Positions 12,190 to 22,035 of a DNA stretch of 64,000 nucleotides are shown piece after piece. Made by a program: the position numbers and the translations under genes. The notes beneath the pieces were generated by a model, which had not been told where the DNA came from, did not search any database, and worked only from the letters and a program-made list of their open reading frames with translations. Numbering within the stretch: position 1 is the stretch's first letter; every line of letters begins with the position of its first letter. The DNA is from Metallyticus violacea (lineage: Eukaryota > Arthropoda > Insecta > Mantodea > Metallyticidae): contig CM060831.1 of the NCBI GenBank assembly GCA_030762175.1, positions 139,601,001-139,665,000 of the forward strand. The letters are read 5' to 3'.

Positions 12190-13505
12190 CGAGGGTTGGA
12201 ACTTAAATACTGGCAACTATTTATTTACAACCAATACAAAAGAGTTACGTGTTAGCAACCTTTACTTTCCTTCAATGTAGTCACCAGCGTTGTGTATAAC
12301 CCGTTGCCAGCGATGTGGAAGTCGTAGTATAATCTTTAGCAGAGCCTGTTCTCTTGATGGTGCAGATGGAGCGATCTACTGCCTGTCGAATCTCTGAACA
12401 CTTCTGAAGCGAATGCCACGAAGTGGTTCCTTCATCTTTGGAATAAAATCAAAGTCACAAGGACTTAAGTTCGGGAGTATGGTGGATGGTACAGTACTTC
12501 CCAGCCCCATCGACCGAACAAATCAGCCACAGCTTGAGCTGTATGCGCCCGAGCATTGTCGTGCAAAATGATGGGTGGATTCTGCAGAAAGTGTTGCCGT
12601 TTCTTTCTCAAAGCTGGTCGCAGGTGGTGCTTCAAAAACGAACGCTAATACTCAGCATTGACGGTCTGCCGTGGAGGAATGTAATGCGTTAGGATAACAC
12701 CATCACAGTCGTACACGAGAATCACCATAACTTTCACTGCATTGGGGCTCTGACGAACTTTCTCGACTTTCGTGGTGACCCATACTGACGCCATTCGTTC
12801 GATTGGCGTTTCAGTTTTGACTCATACGATTTGGCCCATGTCTCATTCCAGGGTTATGATACGGCGTAAGGAAGTCTCTCCTTCGCGCTCATAGTGCGTC
12901 TTAGCAGCGTCCAAACGCAACCATTTCTCCATTTCCGTCAAAGCATGCGGAACCCACCGTGATGCAATTTTTCGCATGCCCAGGCGTTCCTTCAGGATGT
13001 GAAGCACAGTCGTATGCGCTAATTCGGTTTCTTGGGCGAGCTCACGAATCGTCTGGCGTTGATCTCTGTCCAGTAACGCGAGCACGCACTTCTTCACTGA
13101 CGCTCGTAAAACGACCTGCCCGATGAATGTCTACCGCAGTTTGCCGACCATCTTTGAAGGCTTTTACCCAACGTGCCACTGTTCTGTAAGGAAATTCAGA
13201 TTCCCCGCAAGCCTCTTGAAGAACTTTATGACACTGTCGTGCTGTACGACCTCTGGCACATTCAATCCTGATCCAACTCCGTTGTTCCTGTTTCGAAAAC
13301 ATAGTGACAACAGTACGTTAGATCGCTAGCTCACAAGTGATTGTGTTTCTCTCGATGGTGCGCACGCAGATGATGTGGGAAGGGAGAGTCCATTTACCCT
13401 GAGAAAAGATAGCACACCAACAACGTGTGCTATCAGCGACAATATTAGATTCCATTGCATAGCGTCTCCACAGCAGTGTTGCCACTATTTAAGTTCCAAC
13501 CCTTG
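12190..13505 (-). mobile_element. mariner element, full length with TIRs and TA target site
   Basis: A 1316-bp element is bounded by TA on both sides (12188-12189, 13506-13507). Its terminal repeats GAGGGTTGGAACTTAAATA (left) and AAGGGTTGGAACTTAAATA (right, reverse complement) are nearly identical. It codes a DD34D mariner transposase on the minus strand. The N-terminal helix-turn-helix part (13302-13042) starts MFSKQEQRSWI, and the second part (13097-12843) holds TIRELAQETELAHTTVLHIL and the WVPHALTE motif. Then come WRQYGSPRK, ILVYDCDG (second strand), ILHDNARAH (second catalytic Asp) and YHPPYS. CpG content is high relative to its surroundings, consistent with a younger insertion. Frameshifts and stops make it non-autonomous (see the separate coding entry). 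Confidence 0.93.
12300..13302 (-). pseudogene. mariner transposase pseudogene
   Basis: The start is the minus-strand ATG at 13302, matching the usual N-terminus of this family (about 345 residues expected). A frameshift near 13090-13120 moves from the HTH-containing ORF into the second ORF. A one-base insertion near 12848 breaks the frame just where the first catalytic Asp block (LDETWA) should be read. A stop falls within the NAEY-RSFL segment, and indels disrupt YSPDLSPCD, the block holding the last catalytic Asp. At least four lesions are visible, so no active enzyme can be made. The protein would cut and paste the element at TA sites in the nucleus. Confidence 0.88.
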
Positions 13506-13744
13506 TATATTGTCAGCAGGCAGATTTAATTTTTATGTATGGTTGAGCGTATGGTAATGGATGCAAAGCTACATATTTGTATGAGATTGTGTTCCCAGAC
13601 CGAAGGCAGCCAAATCATAAAATTTTGCTGCATTTGTAACATCATTACTCAAATGTCTAAAAAAAATTAAGAGCAAACTTAAGGTATTAGATCTTACCTC
13701 AAAACAAGATAAATATTTCCTAAACTTAGGTATTAATTTTTTTA

Positions 13745-14300
13745 CACTAAACTCCACTTACTTACATAAAAGTAAGACAACGTTTCGGGAGAATCTCTCC
13801 CATCTTCAGTTGCTCACCGAACCGCTGTTACTCGAAATGATGGCGGGACACCGGAATGTTTCTGTGGTGGCCTCTGTTGGTTGAAGTAGGAAATTGCTGA
13901 GTTCATCTATAGGAGGAAACTCAAAATTCATTAGGTTTTTGTTTTATTTTTTAATATGAAAATTTTTTCCCAAGTGGATAACTCCAATGGGCTGGAAGAT
14001 GTTTCAGCAGTTTAATTTCCGGTTTTATTTCATGGTTTTTGGTCCAAGAGTGAGCTGCTACTGCTGATTTATCCACCTGCTTAAACCGAATATTCCTAAA
14101 ATGTTCTTTTCTCCAAATTTCCAAACTTCTCTTTGTTTTGCCTATGTAGCTCTGCTCACAATCTGCACATTTTATTTCATAAATTCCTGATTTCTGTTCT
14201 GTTGATATAGAGTCTTTTACTGTGCAATCTAATAAATTCTTGATGTTGTATCTGTTCTGTTAAATATTATCTTTCAATAATAACTCACAAACCAGGCCTT
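13745..14300 (-). mobile_element. Penelope-like retroelement 3' fragment (GIY-YIG endonuclease)
   Basis: The minus strand encodes an uninterrupted stretch with the GIY-YIG signature. SGIYEIKCADCEQSYIGKT (about 14190-14134) contains both GIY and YIG triads plus two Cys. It is followed by KRSLEIWRKEHFRNIRF (Arg and the E-H pair of the fold), KSAVAAHSWTKNHEI (about 14070-14026) and a C-terminal tail through LPAHWSYPLGKKFH. This order is that of the C-terminal endonuclease of Penelope-like elements, which nicks target DNA for reverse transcription. No reverse transcriptase is visible upstream, so the copy is 5' truncated. Downstream, 13770-13812 holds a hammerhead-like core followed by AAGTGGAGTTTAGTGTAA, shared with the foldback elements at 19.5 and 21.8 kb. 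Confidence 0.85.
13770..13812 (-). ncRNA. hammerhead ribozyme motif with intact core
   Basis: On the minus strand: CTGAAGA (13809-13803), T, a 6-bp stem II GGGAGA-GAT-TCTCCC (13801-13787), then GAAAC (13786-13782), GTT, G, and the cleavage triplet GTC (13778-13776). The core matches the hammerhead consensus CUGANGA...GAAA...NUH, since position 7 may be any base. Helix III would be the 2-bp type (A-U, C-G with loop GUU) common in Penelope-element hammerheads. Helix I pairs GAGCAA with UUACUU with one mismatch. It lies in the 3' region of the Penelope-like fragment, where such ribozymes are known to occur. Activity is untested. Confidence 0.65.
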
Positions 14301-14304
14301 TCCA

Positions 14305-14600
14305 GACATAGATTTACATCACTTTTTTAATTTCTTTTTTTAATTGATCTGAGGAACATATCTTCAAATGTGTCGCAGTATTTTTGTTACACTCTGTATG
14401 TGCATGTGCATGTACAATTGTGTGAGGAAATTGTAAAAAAGATTCTTAGTATGTCTCAAACCCAAAACATGAGCAATGTTTTGTAAGCTATTTATTTTGG
14501 TATAGGCACTTTACACTAGGTTGCCAAGTAACTGTATTTCAATATAACAAACAAAATTTATTATTCTTCAAGTATACGCTATTATCTCCAGTGAGTTTCA
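14305..14600. other. AT-rich sequence, nothing firm
   Basis: Lies between the Penelope-like fragment and a mariner remnant. No motif was recognised; part of it may be mariner 3' sequence. Confidence 0.4.
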
Positions 14601-15095
14601 TTTATTTGGGTTTGGGACCAGTTCAAAATGTACAACACATTTAAATTCCACCAAACTCAATTCAGTTCAATTCACCAGATGCTTAGCATCACCCTTTGCC
14701 CAAAATGACAAACCACTGACTGAGGTACTTTCCCATGGGATATCCAATGGTTTCTCTTCTTAAAATTATGAAACAAGAGCCATTTTTCATCACATGTCAA
14801 TGCATTTTCAGACTTGGTCATTTAGGATATTTTTAAGCAGTTGTTTACAAATATCAATTGATCTTTGAATCTGATCTTAAATAAGTTGTGTTCTACTTGA
14901 TTTTTATACATTATGTCAAGCTACTCTTGTTTTAGAGGCACCAAATTTTCCTAACAATCCACAAATACTGGAAAATAGTCCTTTGAGCTCAGAAATTTGT
15001 TTTCCACAACTGAAGAGCATCCCAAGCACAGTGTTTCTTCAATCGAAACACCTCAAAAATGAGTTGCTGTTTTGAACTGCAAGTACCTAAAATGA
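14600..15095 (-). mobile_element. decayed SETMAR-like mariner transposase fragment
   Basis: A minus-strand frame reads HNLFKIRFKDQLIFVNNCLK, then LTCDEKWLLFHNFKKRNHWI and a following HGKVPQSV (about 14815-14720). This matches the family segment HDLT...RI-IC--LL, then IVTCDEKWILYDN-KR-QW, which contains the first catalytic Asp (CDEKW). Weaker matches continue downstream (RVML, FELVPNP-like) to about 14600. The rest of the transposase is unrecognisable. It is a different mariner lineage from the element at 12.2-13.5 kb. Confidence 0.65.
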
Positions 15096-16139
15096 GTTAA
15101 AAATATTTTGAAACATATGGGGAATATAATATGGTATTGTAGAGAAGGGACTGGCCAATGCTGATGATCTACAAGTCACTGATATTTTGCTTTCATCCCA
15201 GCAAGACACTAACAGGGACATTTGATTGTCTCCATGCATCTGGAATTCTGAACTGCAGTTAAAGGATGTCCAACTCTTACTCTTCCACTGCTTGGACCCA
15301 ACATTTTCCAGGTTTGATCTCAGTATTGCAGCCATAGATAACACTGGACAAATTTTTAGGATCCTCATAAGCATTTTGCCATTACACATTCTTTGTTAGA
15401 TTTAGAGAGTATACACGGAATAAATGTATATAAGTAATAAATGTGTTGAAACTATTCTTAAACTATTCTTTAAAATGATACCTTTAGCAAATATGAACAG
15501 ATCATCCATTGCCTAGTAACTTAGAGGCAAATAAAGAGCCTGTTTATGTCAAAAAAGCTTTCTGACCAATCTAATAAATTGGAAAGCATGACTTTGAGAG
15601 GCTACAATATTAAATAGTAAATGAGGAAACATATGCAGTAGTCATCAGTTTTCAATATAGATTTTAAAATAAATAGAGGGGACAAGCAAACACTCCTATA
15701 GTGTAGAACATAGTCTTAATGGACATTGTTTTCACCTTTAGTGTTGAGTTAGAATTGAAAAATTTTTGGACTTGCTTCCAGTGCCAGCAATAACCATTAT
15801 ACTGTCATACAGCCAGCTTTACCTCGTGATCAGCATCTATTGCATTGCCATATTGCCAGATCTTTTAATGACTAAATTTTTAAGATATTTATATTCCTAT
15901 AAAAAGTTAAAGTAGTTAGAGGAAATTTTACTAAAACTGTAATAGAATGATAGAATAATGATCTGAAAATATTATTTAAATCTAAGTTAATTGTGCCAAA
16001 CTCATACGTTAAAAAAATTGCAAATCAAAAAATTATAATCATATGTAAATAGGATATGCAAATTAAACAATTTAAAAGTTAATGGTAAAATTTTGCTTCA
16101 TAGTGTATATCTCTCTCAAGACAAAAGAGAGATGCCCTG
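15096..16139. other. AT-rich sequence; one unrecognised 100-codon minus ORF
   Basis: The minus ORF 15389-15087 is Cys/Ser-rich and matches no family I recognise. Nothing marks it as a real gene: there is no obvious splice or start context and it sits among transposon debris. Confidence 0.45.
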
Positions 16140-16320
16140 GCTCTGCCATGGCTCAGATGGTAGTACATCTGCTTGTCAACTGGCATGCCCAGGTGCATTC
16201 TTAGGTTAGAACATATTGCCTTGTTAAATTGTTTTTTAGTTTCCCTTATCCTGAAAAGGGGAATAATGGGTAACACTGGACGCTAAGGACTGTGGACTCA
16301 CTTGCATTCTCATTTCATCC
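16140..16320 (+). mobile_element. SINE family C copy
   Basis: A tRNA-like head with an A box TGGCTCAGATGGTAG near 16148 and a weak B box is followed by a body ending GGACTGTGGACTCACTTGCA. The body parallels AAGGACTCTGAGAGCTCATTTGCACC in the copy at 26.4 kb. Old and diverged. Confidence 0.6.
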
Positions 16321-16912
16321 ATTCATTATCATCTCAAAAGACATTGGTAATTGGCAGAATACTAAACACTCTCTCCTCCCCCCAAATAGTGAGCAAAAGG
16401 CTACAGCACCCATGAATTGTTACCCTCCTACTGGCCAACTAACTATAGCTTTGGCCCCAGCAACACCCCTTGATCCCTGTGCCTGCTGTAAAGAATTCCT
16501 TTAATCTATTTACTAACGTAATAGCTTATTCATAATCATACTGATAAACTAAAAGGTAAAATAGCAGTAGATTTAAAATTGTGATAGACGATAAGCAATT
16601 TACTGATGTCGTTTAAAGCATGAAAATGCATCAAGCTCATCACATCACCTTATTTATTTAAAAAAAATATGGGGTAATACAAATAATATTGGCGCAAATA
16701 ATAAAAAATCAAATTAAGATCTACTTTGAAAAAACACGAGTATATACTTTTGTTATGAACTTTTACAAAATCAAAACCAATACTGTGTAGATAACATAAT
16801 GCAAACACTGGATGAAAGATCTACATAAACCCAATGCAAATTTATCTTGTCAAAAAGGAGTTTATTATTAAGTATTAGAATATATTATAATCCTGTACCA
16901 TTTAATCTTTAA
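16321..16912. other. no recognised feature
   Basis: AT-rich noncoding sequence; the short + ORF at 16292-16504 overlaps the SINE tail and has no recognisable domain. Confidence 0.45.
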
Positions 16913-17225
16913 GTGAGTGAGTTCTAATGCCAACTCACTTACTGGCCAGGCATTGAAATTCTGCACACGAGCAGTAGAGAGCAGTAGTATAGTCCATTTG
17001 AAATGCATGCATCGAGAATCAGTGGACTACATTACATTGAATGAAGATGGGGGTGAGGTGAAGATGGAGCAATGGCAGAATGATTGGCAAGGGAAACTGG
17101 AGGATCCAGACAAAATCTGCCTAGATGCTGCTTTGTCTGCCACAAATCTCACTTGCAGTTGTTGGGATTGAATCTGGGTCACCTTGGTGAAAGGTGAGCA
17201 GTCTAACCACTAGGTGCCCTATTAT
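16913..17225 (-). mobile_element. SINE family D, copy with tRNA-like head
   Basis: On the minus strand the head reads GGGCACCTAGTGGTTAGACTGC (A box) and ACCCAGATTCAATCCC (B box-like) at 17225-17160, followed by a body shared with 6825-7025 and ending GTTGGCATTAGAAC. The head is followed upstream by an AAT microsatellite. Two copies establish the family inside this window. Confidence 0.78.
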
Positions 17226-17227
17226 CC

Positions 17228-17228
<1 letters not shown>

Positions 17229-17265
<37 letters not shown>
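17229..17265. repeat. (AAT)n microsatellite
   Basis: About twelve uninterrupted AAT units between the SINE D and SINE A copies. Confidence 0.95.
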
Positions 17266-17285
17266 GGAAAGATCAATTCTGCTCT

Positions 17286-17588
17286 GTCGGTCCTGGTGGT
17301 GTAGTGGTTAACATACTTGGCTCCTAAACCCAAGATCGCGGGTTCGAACCCGACCAGGATCGATGGATTTTTCCGGGCGTAAAAATCCTAAGTATAGCTT
17401 CCTTTGGAAGGGAAGTAAAGACATGGGTCCCGTGTCGTACATTTACGGCACGAAAAAGAACCTCAAGCCTGAAAGAGAGGCCTCTGAGCAAAATTTGTCG
17501 GCTGTTTCACGCCCTGAGTTGAATGGGATGCTGATGACCTGAGCTGTTAAAGAGCGTCCATAAATAAATCAATCAAAAAAAAGAAAAT
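17286..17588 (+). mobile_element. SINE family A, full-length reference copy
   Basis: 303 bp. The head GTCGGTCCTGGTGGTGTAG holds the A box and GGGTTCGAACCCG is a perfect B box. The segment CTCCTAAACCCAAGATCGCG resembles the anticodon arm of tRNA-Arg(CCU), and TCCTGG pairs with CCAGGA as an acceptor stem. The body contains AAGTAAAG, CATTTACGGCACG and CCTCAAGCCTGAAAGA; the tail is AATAAATCAATCAAAAAAAAG. Flanking 9-bp target duplications TTCTGCTCT lie at 17277-17285 and 17589-17597. tRNA-derived SINEs are transcribed by RNA polymerase III and mobilised by LINEs. Confidence 0.95.
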
Positions 17589-17597
17589 TTCTGCTCT

Positions 17598-17995
17598 TAC
17601 AGAATATCTTAGCAACAACATCTATTATTCAGTTGATGACCCAGATGAGTAATAATATGTACTATTAAAATAATGTTCACCCATAAATGTATTTAATATG
17701 ACAAACTATTGCATATTTGGCAATGTATTAATATGCTACTCTTTTATTATATTTGTAACTATAGTATTGTAACTTAAAGGTTTTGTTACATACATGAATT
17801 ACTGAACATGTGTTTATATATAATTTGTAATATTTTTAAATGTCCAAAAGAATGTAATTTACCTTTTTTTTTTCTCCTTCATGTTCTGGAGTACCCACCT
17901 ATGTACATACATTGTACATGAAACTCTTGGAATGTAAAAAATATACCTTAATCTAATTTTAATTACATTTAGCATTATTAACTCTGACCAACATG
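17598..17995. other. no recognised feature
   Basis: AT-rich sequence between two SINEs upstream of the Tantalus-like exon; nothing coding is recognised. Confidence 0.45.
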
Positions 17996-18244
17996 AGTGG
18001 CCGAGGTCATTAAGACACAGGCTTATGAACAGGTCTGGGATGCGATTCCTGCCAGGACTGTCCTCCTGGCTGAGTTTTTCCAGGTTTTCCTCAGTCCTCA
18101 TAAATAGCCAAATGTCAGAGAGCTACCCTAAACTTAGCCTCGGAATGTCTAATTTGTTCCCAGCCAATCATTTCATCTCATGTATCATGAGTGTTCATCA
18201 CCTGCGATGCCCCAGCATTAAAAACGACAAACATTATTAAAAAA
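17996..18244 (+). mobile_element. SINE family B copy
   Basis: Head GTGGCCGAGGTCATTAAG at the left, a body with TTTTTCCAGGTTTTCCTCAG and CATAAATAGCCAAATGTC, and a tail ending in TATTAAAAAAA. It lies about 60 bp upstream of the splice acceptor of the Tantalus-like exon. No clear target duplication. Confidence 0.88.
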
Positions 18245-18305
18245 ACCAGCTGTAATTATTATTGATAAATGCCAACCTGAAACTGAATGTTTTTATATTT
18301 TTCAG

Positions 18306-18821
18306 AATATAATGTTGGATTTGCCACTTAAAATGGCTTCTTTAGAAATTCAAGATGGAAAATCCAAACCTCCAGGAGAACCAGAGGGCAGTAAAGATCA
18401 TTCTACTAATATAGTATTGCCATATAAATTACGAAAAAAGTTTCGTCAGGTGGAACAGCCAGCTCAGATTAAGAAACGACGTTGCCACATGAAGCCGACA
18501 AAACGCAAGGCAACACAGGAAATGGAAAATGTCATACGCAGCTACTATATGCCGCACAATCAAGTAGTCTGCCCAAGGCAGCAGACTTTGCAAACAATAT
18601 ATGAAGAGCCAATTTGTAAAAATGGTCATCTTGTGCACATTGGTGCATATAAACTTCGCCAGATTAATTTTAATGGTAGTGCTACCAAAGAAAAGCTAAG
18701 GAAAAGGAAGACAAAACTTAAAAAAATAAAGAAAATAAATAAGAAACGCCTCTCCATGGATGCTTTTCTAGCTAGATTGAGTGGACTTATGTCAACAACT
18801 GTTAATGGTGCTGCTGACTAA
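18306..18821 (+). CDS. Tantalus/PRR14-like protein, terminal coding exon
   Basis: The best ORF in the window (169 codons from 18312) follows a polypyrimidine tract and TTCAG acceptor at 18301-18305, so it is a spliced exon; upstream exons are not identified. Translation can start at 18312 or at 18333, which has a better context (AAAATGG). The protein is highly basic with Lys/Arg clusters (RKKFRQ, KKRRCH, KPTKRK, and a KEKLRKRKTKLKKIKKINKK run), suggesting a nuclear protein. Residues about 92-103, PRQQTLQTIYEEP, resemble the short signature of the Tantalus domain (Drosophila tantalus, vertebrate PRR14). LQTIYE also fits the LxxIxE motif that binds the B56 subunit of phosphatase PP2A, known in PRR14. 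The assignment rests on this motif and basic context, not on a database search. It could be the only coding exon, or the 3' end of a longer protein. Confidence 0.68.
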   Translation, partial: NIMLDLPLKMASLEIQDGKSKPPGEPEGSKDHSTNIVLPYKLRKKFRQVEQPAQIKKRRCHMKPTKRKATQEMENVIRSYYMPHNQVVCPRQQTLQTIYEEPICKNGHLVHIGAYKLRQINFNGSATKEKLRKRKTKLKKIKKINKKRLSMDAFLARLSGLMSTTVNGAAD

Positions 18822-18938
18822 GGAAAACTCTTCATTGGTGAATTTGTTTTTTGAATGTAAACTGCTTTAAAGACAAAAGAACAAAATCAGTTACTATTCC
18901 AAGCACTTGATTGGACTCTTTGGAAGTATATTTATGAT

Positions 18939-18944
18939 AATAAA
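18939..18944 (+). terminator. poly(A) signal of the Tantalus-like gene
   Basis: AATAAA about 118 bases after the stop codon at 18819-18821, followed by a T-rich region, which suits a short 3' UTR ending near 18960. Confidence 0.65.
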
Positions 18945-18959
18945 TGCATGTACAACTTG

Positions 18960-19449
18960 TCTGAGAATATGTAGTCATTTTTTGAATAGTATTAAAAGCA
19001 TTTTTAAAAGACTGATGAAGAAAAAACACTTAACAGTTTTTTACAGAAAAACACAAGATTAATATTTTATTTGTTTTTAGAACATACATAACAGTTTTAC
19101 TGTTTTTATTACTTGTGTTATATTTTTATATCAAGGAAACTTTTATGGTGGTTGAATTAAAAGTTATTCTTTCACATAAGTCAATTTGTAAGCAAGATTT
19201 AAAAGAGTGAATCAAATAGGGAAAAATACAAAGCTGCAATTTAAAGTCAAACTGTGGATCTACAACTTAAAAGTCAGTGCTCTAATGATGAACTGTTGCC
19301 TTTTCCCAGGGGCTGAACTGAGTTTGAAAACTTCAATCAATATATTTAATTATTGGTAATTAAAATAAGTATGTATGCCCAAGTTTTTTTTTTATTGAAT
19401 GTACTAACAGCTATTGAATTATACTTAGGAATATATTGACAATGAAGTG
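18960..19449. other. intergenic AT-rich sequence
   Basis: Sequence after the presumed end of the Tantalus-like transcript. No coding or repeat signal recognised; CpG-poor. Confidence 0.45.
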
Positions 19450-19454
19450 GTATT

Positions 19455-19605
19455 TTGTCCTATTAGAATTTATTGAATAGGTTCACACTAACTCCACTTA
19501 CTAAGGCAGCATTTGTATATGTATCGGGAGCAATTGCTCCCATCATCAGCTGTTGATTGATTGAGTAGTTAGTGTGAACATAATAAATTCTAATAGCATA
19601 TAGTA
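19455..19605. repeat. inverted-repeat element with hammerhead-like core (copy 2)
   Basis: Arms beginning near TATTAGAATTTATT and continuing to TTCACACTAACT are complementary to the right end (AGTTAGTGTGAACATAATAAATTCTAATA). Between them the minus strand reads CTGATGA (19549-19543), T, an 8-bp palindromic stem GGGAGCAATTGCTCCC (19541-19526) and GATAC (19525-19521) in place of GAAAC. The arms extend what would be helix I. AAGTGGAGTTAGTGTGAA follows the core, as in the Penelope-like fragment at 13.8 kb. The A-to-T change in the invariant GAAA and the absent GTC argue against activity. Confidence 0.72.
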
Positions 19606-21694
19606 ACAACTATATATAGTTAGCTAAATCTGTTCAGTTGTAAGTGCTAGGACAGCAAGATATATTTTAAAAATGAAAAAAATATAATTTGTATCCCTGT
19701 TTAGTATTGAATTACAAATTTGTGTATTCTAATACATTTTTTACTCTGTTATAATACATATTTAAAAATGTAAAAAGCATGAGCAACTGTTGTTGCCAGA
19801 TTCCAATACTGTGTAGTTTACTGACAACTTACTGGATGCTTTAACATCAGGAAAACTTTCACAGACATAACCTTAAATAGACACAATCCAATTCTTTTTC
19901 TTATTCTCCATTCAATTGTGGCTTATGTTTTTCATATTTCTTTGTAGTTTAATGCTATATTGAATTATTTCAATTCCTTTGTTTAAATTTTGGTACTTTA
20001 AATGATTTACATAACAAACCTCACACTCAGTGGTTCATGTAATTGTGTGTTTTAAATGCAGTACACAGATATGTATTGATTATAAAATAAGTACTAAGGA
20101 ATAATTAAAAAGTAAAAAAATGTCTGTATTTAATTAAAAAGAAATGTTACTCACCATATTACATTGTGCAGGTAATAAAAGCAAAAGTTCTCTGTTTGAT
20201 ATTTGTTTTTACTAACCATCTGCTTCCTTGAGGTGGTTTCATTAGCTATTATATGTCAGCATTCATTGAAGTTACAGACAGGCCTTCTGAAAACTAGAAA
20301 GAAGGAAGAAGAAAGGGCACCTTCTTTCTAAAGTTGTTATAATCTCCCTATTTGATAACAAAGCAAAACATGGAATTGCAAGTAAACTGATCTGAATATT
20401 TACAGTCATTTTGCAGGACATTAGAGGTGATAAACAGAAAGTAATTGCTGTTAACTTTCAAAGTAAGAAAGGAGGTAAAAGAAAAGGGAGAAAATATAAA
20501 GCATAAAAATTATTTTTAAATTTTAAAAGTGTAAGACTGCATAAGAATAGGCAATGTACTTTATAATTATGCCTCTCCTGGGAAAATAAAAGCATAAAAA
20601 TGTATGTTTTGGGTAAGAATAGGCAATACTATTTACCCATAATTATGCTTCTTCTTAGAAAATAAAAGCCTCCCTGCCTTTGGGGGGGGGAGGAAGAGAG
20701 ATATGCAAAAACTAGCCACTGGTTGCTGTGTCCATGTAGGAGATTATAAAAGAATTCTTTAATCCCATATTTACATAGTTTGCAATGCTTGTACTTTTTA
20801 ATATTTACAAATCCTTGCTGTTACAACATGCATTATTCTTAGATTGTGTACAAGGGTATTTGAAAGATAATGGCAATATAGTTTTTCACACAAAATTTAT
20901 TTATTACTTTTAGTATAATATACTCCAAATTTAGTTCTCTGCCAGGTTAACAATACAATGCCAAATCCTGGAAGACAGTGCAGTCCATCTGCAGCACCAT
21001 TTCTGAAAATCTTTCATACAAATGTCTGAGGTTTACAAATTTATAAAAATACCAACTTGAAGAAACGTGTTGAAATGATAGCTTCCACACTTACTGCAGC
21101 CTGTTTTGCTCTTAAGAATTTTAAATGATCTCTTACCAAAAGATGACTTGAATATTGTACTTTGCATATTTTCATTCTGTAATGAAATTTGAATTGTTTT
21201 TTGGAGTAACTCTTCTTATAGAGAAGAAGTTTTCCATTTGCAAAAGAAAGTTGTTAGAATAATCTGTGGGAGGAAAAGAAGAGGACTGCTTTTCCAAAAA
21301 TTAAATGTACATATTCTCACAGGAGAATATATGTATATGTGTGTGTTCAAATGTGTTACGCAGTAGATAATTTCAACATTCTTTAATCTTATTTATACAG
21401 ACTCAATATCAGAAACAGGAATGATTTGTATAGGCAGTTGGCCATTACAAATTTTCCAGAAAAATAGGTACTATTCTATAACGTAGATATATAATGGCCT
21501 AACCAACAGAATTACATTATTAGATGTGCAAATCAAGCATTCAGTGATTTCTAAAACTTCTCACATTCTATTTTAATATAGCATTTCTATTAAAAAGATT
21601 AAAAATAAACAAAAAGACTAAAACACATTGAAGCTGAAATTACTAAATCATATAAAACATTGAAACACTCATAAAATTACTCTAAAGAACATAT
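19606..21694. other. CpG-poor AT-rich stretch, no gene
   Basis: No ORF of interest. It contains a two-copy degenerate repeat of about 90 bp at 20480-20665 (listed separately) and an 8-G run near 20682. Confidence 0.5.
20480..20665. repeat. degenerate direct repeat, two units of ~90 bp
   Basis: GAATAGGCAATGTACTTTAT / GAATAGGCAATACTATTTAC, CATAATTATGC-type words and GGGAAAATAAAAGCATAAAA recur with about 85-95 bp spacing. Confidence 0.65.
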
Positions 21695-21905
21695 AGTTTT
21701 CTATAAGAATATATTAAATATGTTCATACTTATTCCACTTATACAACATTAGGACATGTTTTGAGGGCAATCACTCCCATCATCAGCTGTTGATTGACTG
21801 AACAACAGAGGATTATGAGATTGATTACCCCGAAGCATGATCTAATGTTGTATAAGCAAGTGGAATTAGTATGAACATAGTTAATACATTCTTATAGGAT
21901 ATATT
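21695..21905. repeat. long inverted repeat with hammerhead-like core (copy 3)
   Basis: Arms of about 60 bp (TTCTATAAGAATATATTAAA through ATACAACATTAG on the left; complement from CTAATGTTGTATAAG to CATTCTTATAGGA on the right). In the left half the minus strand has CTGATGA (21786-21780), T, GGGAGTGATTGCCCTC (21778-21763), AAAAC and ATGTCC. The right half, read on the + strand, carries a worn second version (GATTGATTACCCCGAAGCATGATC), so the element looks like a head-to-head dimer. Stem II and G12 are damaged. Related to 13.8 and 19.5 kb. Confidence 0.72.
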
Positions 21906-22035
21906 ACCACTCCATTGTCTACAGCTTTGTAAGTACAATTTAATTAAATATAGTTTCCTCTGAATTCATGGCTTATGTACAGGATTATCTAAGTACTTGA
22001 ATCTATAAATAAAGGTTAATAAATAAGGGATATAA

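Noticed and set aside
17286..17360. Functional tRNA-Arg gene at the SINE A head
   Set aside because: Anticodon loop is wrong in size and the sequence continues into a SINE body with target duplications; it is a SINE head.
18429..18638. Minus ORF opposite the Tantalus-like exon
   Set aside because: Shadow of the + strand coding frame.
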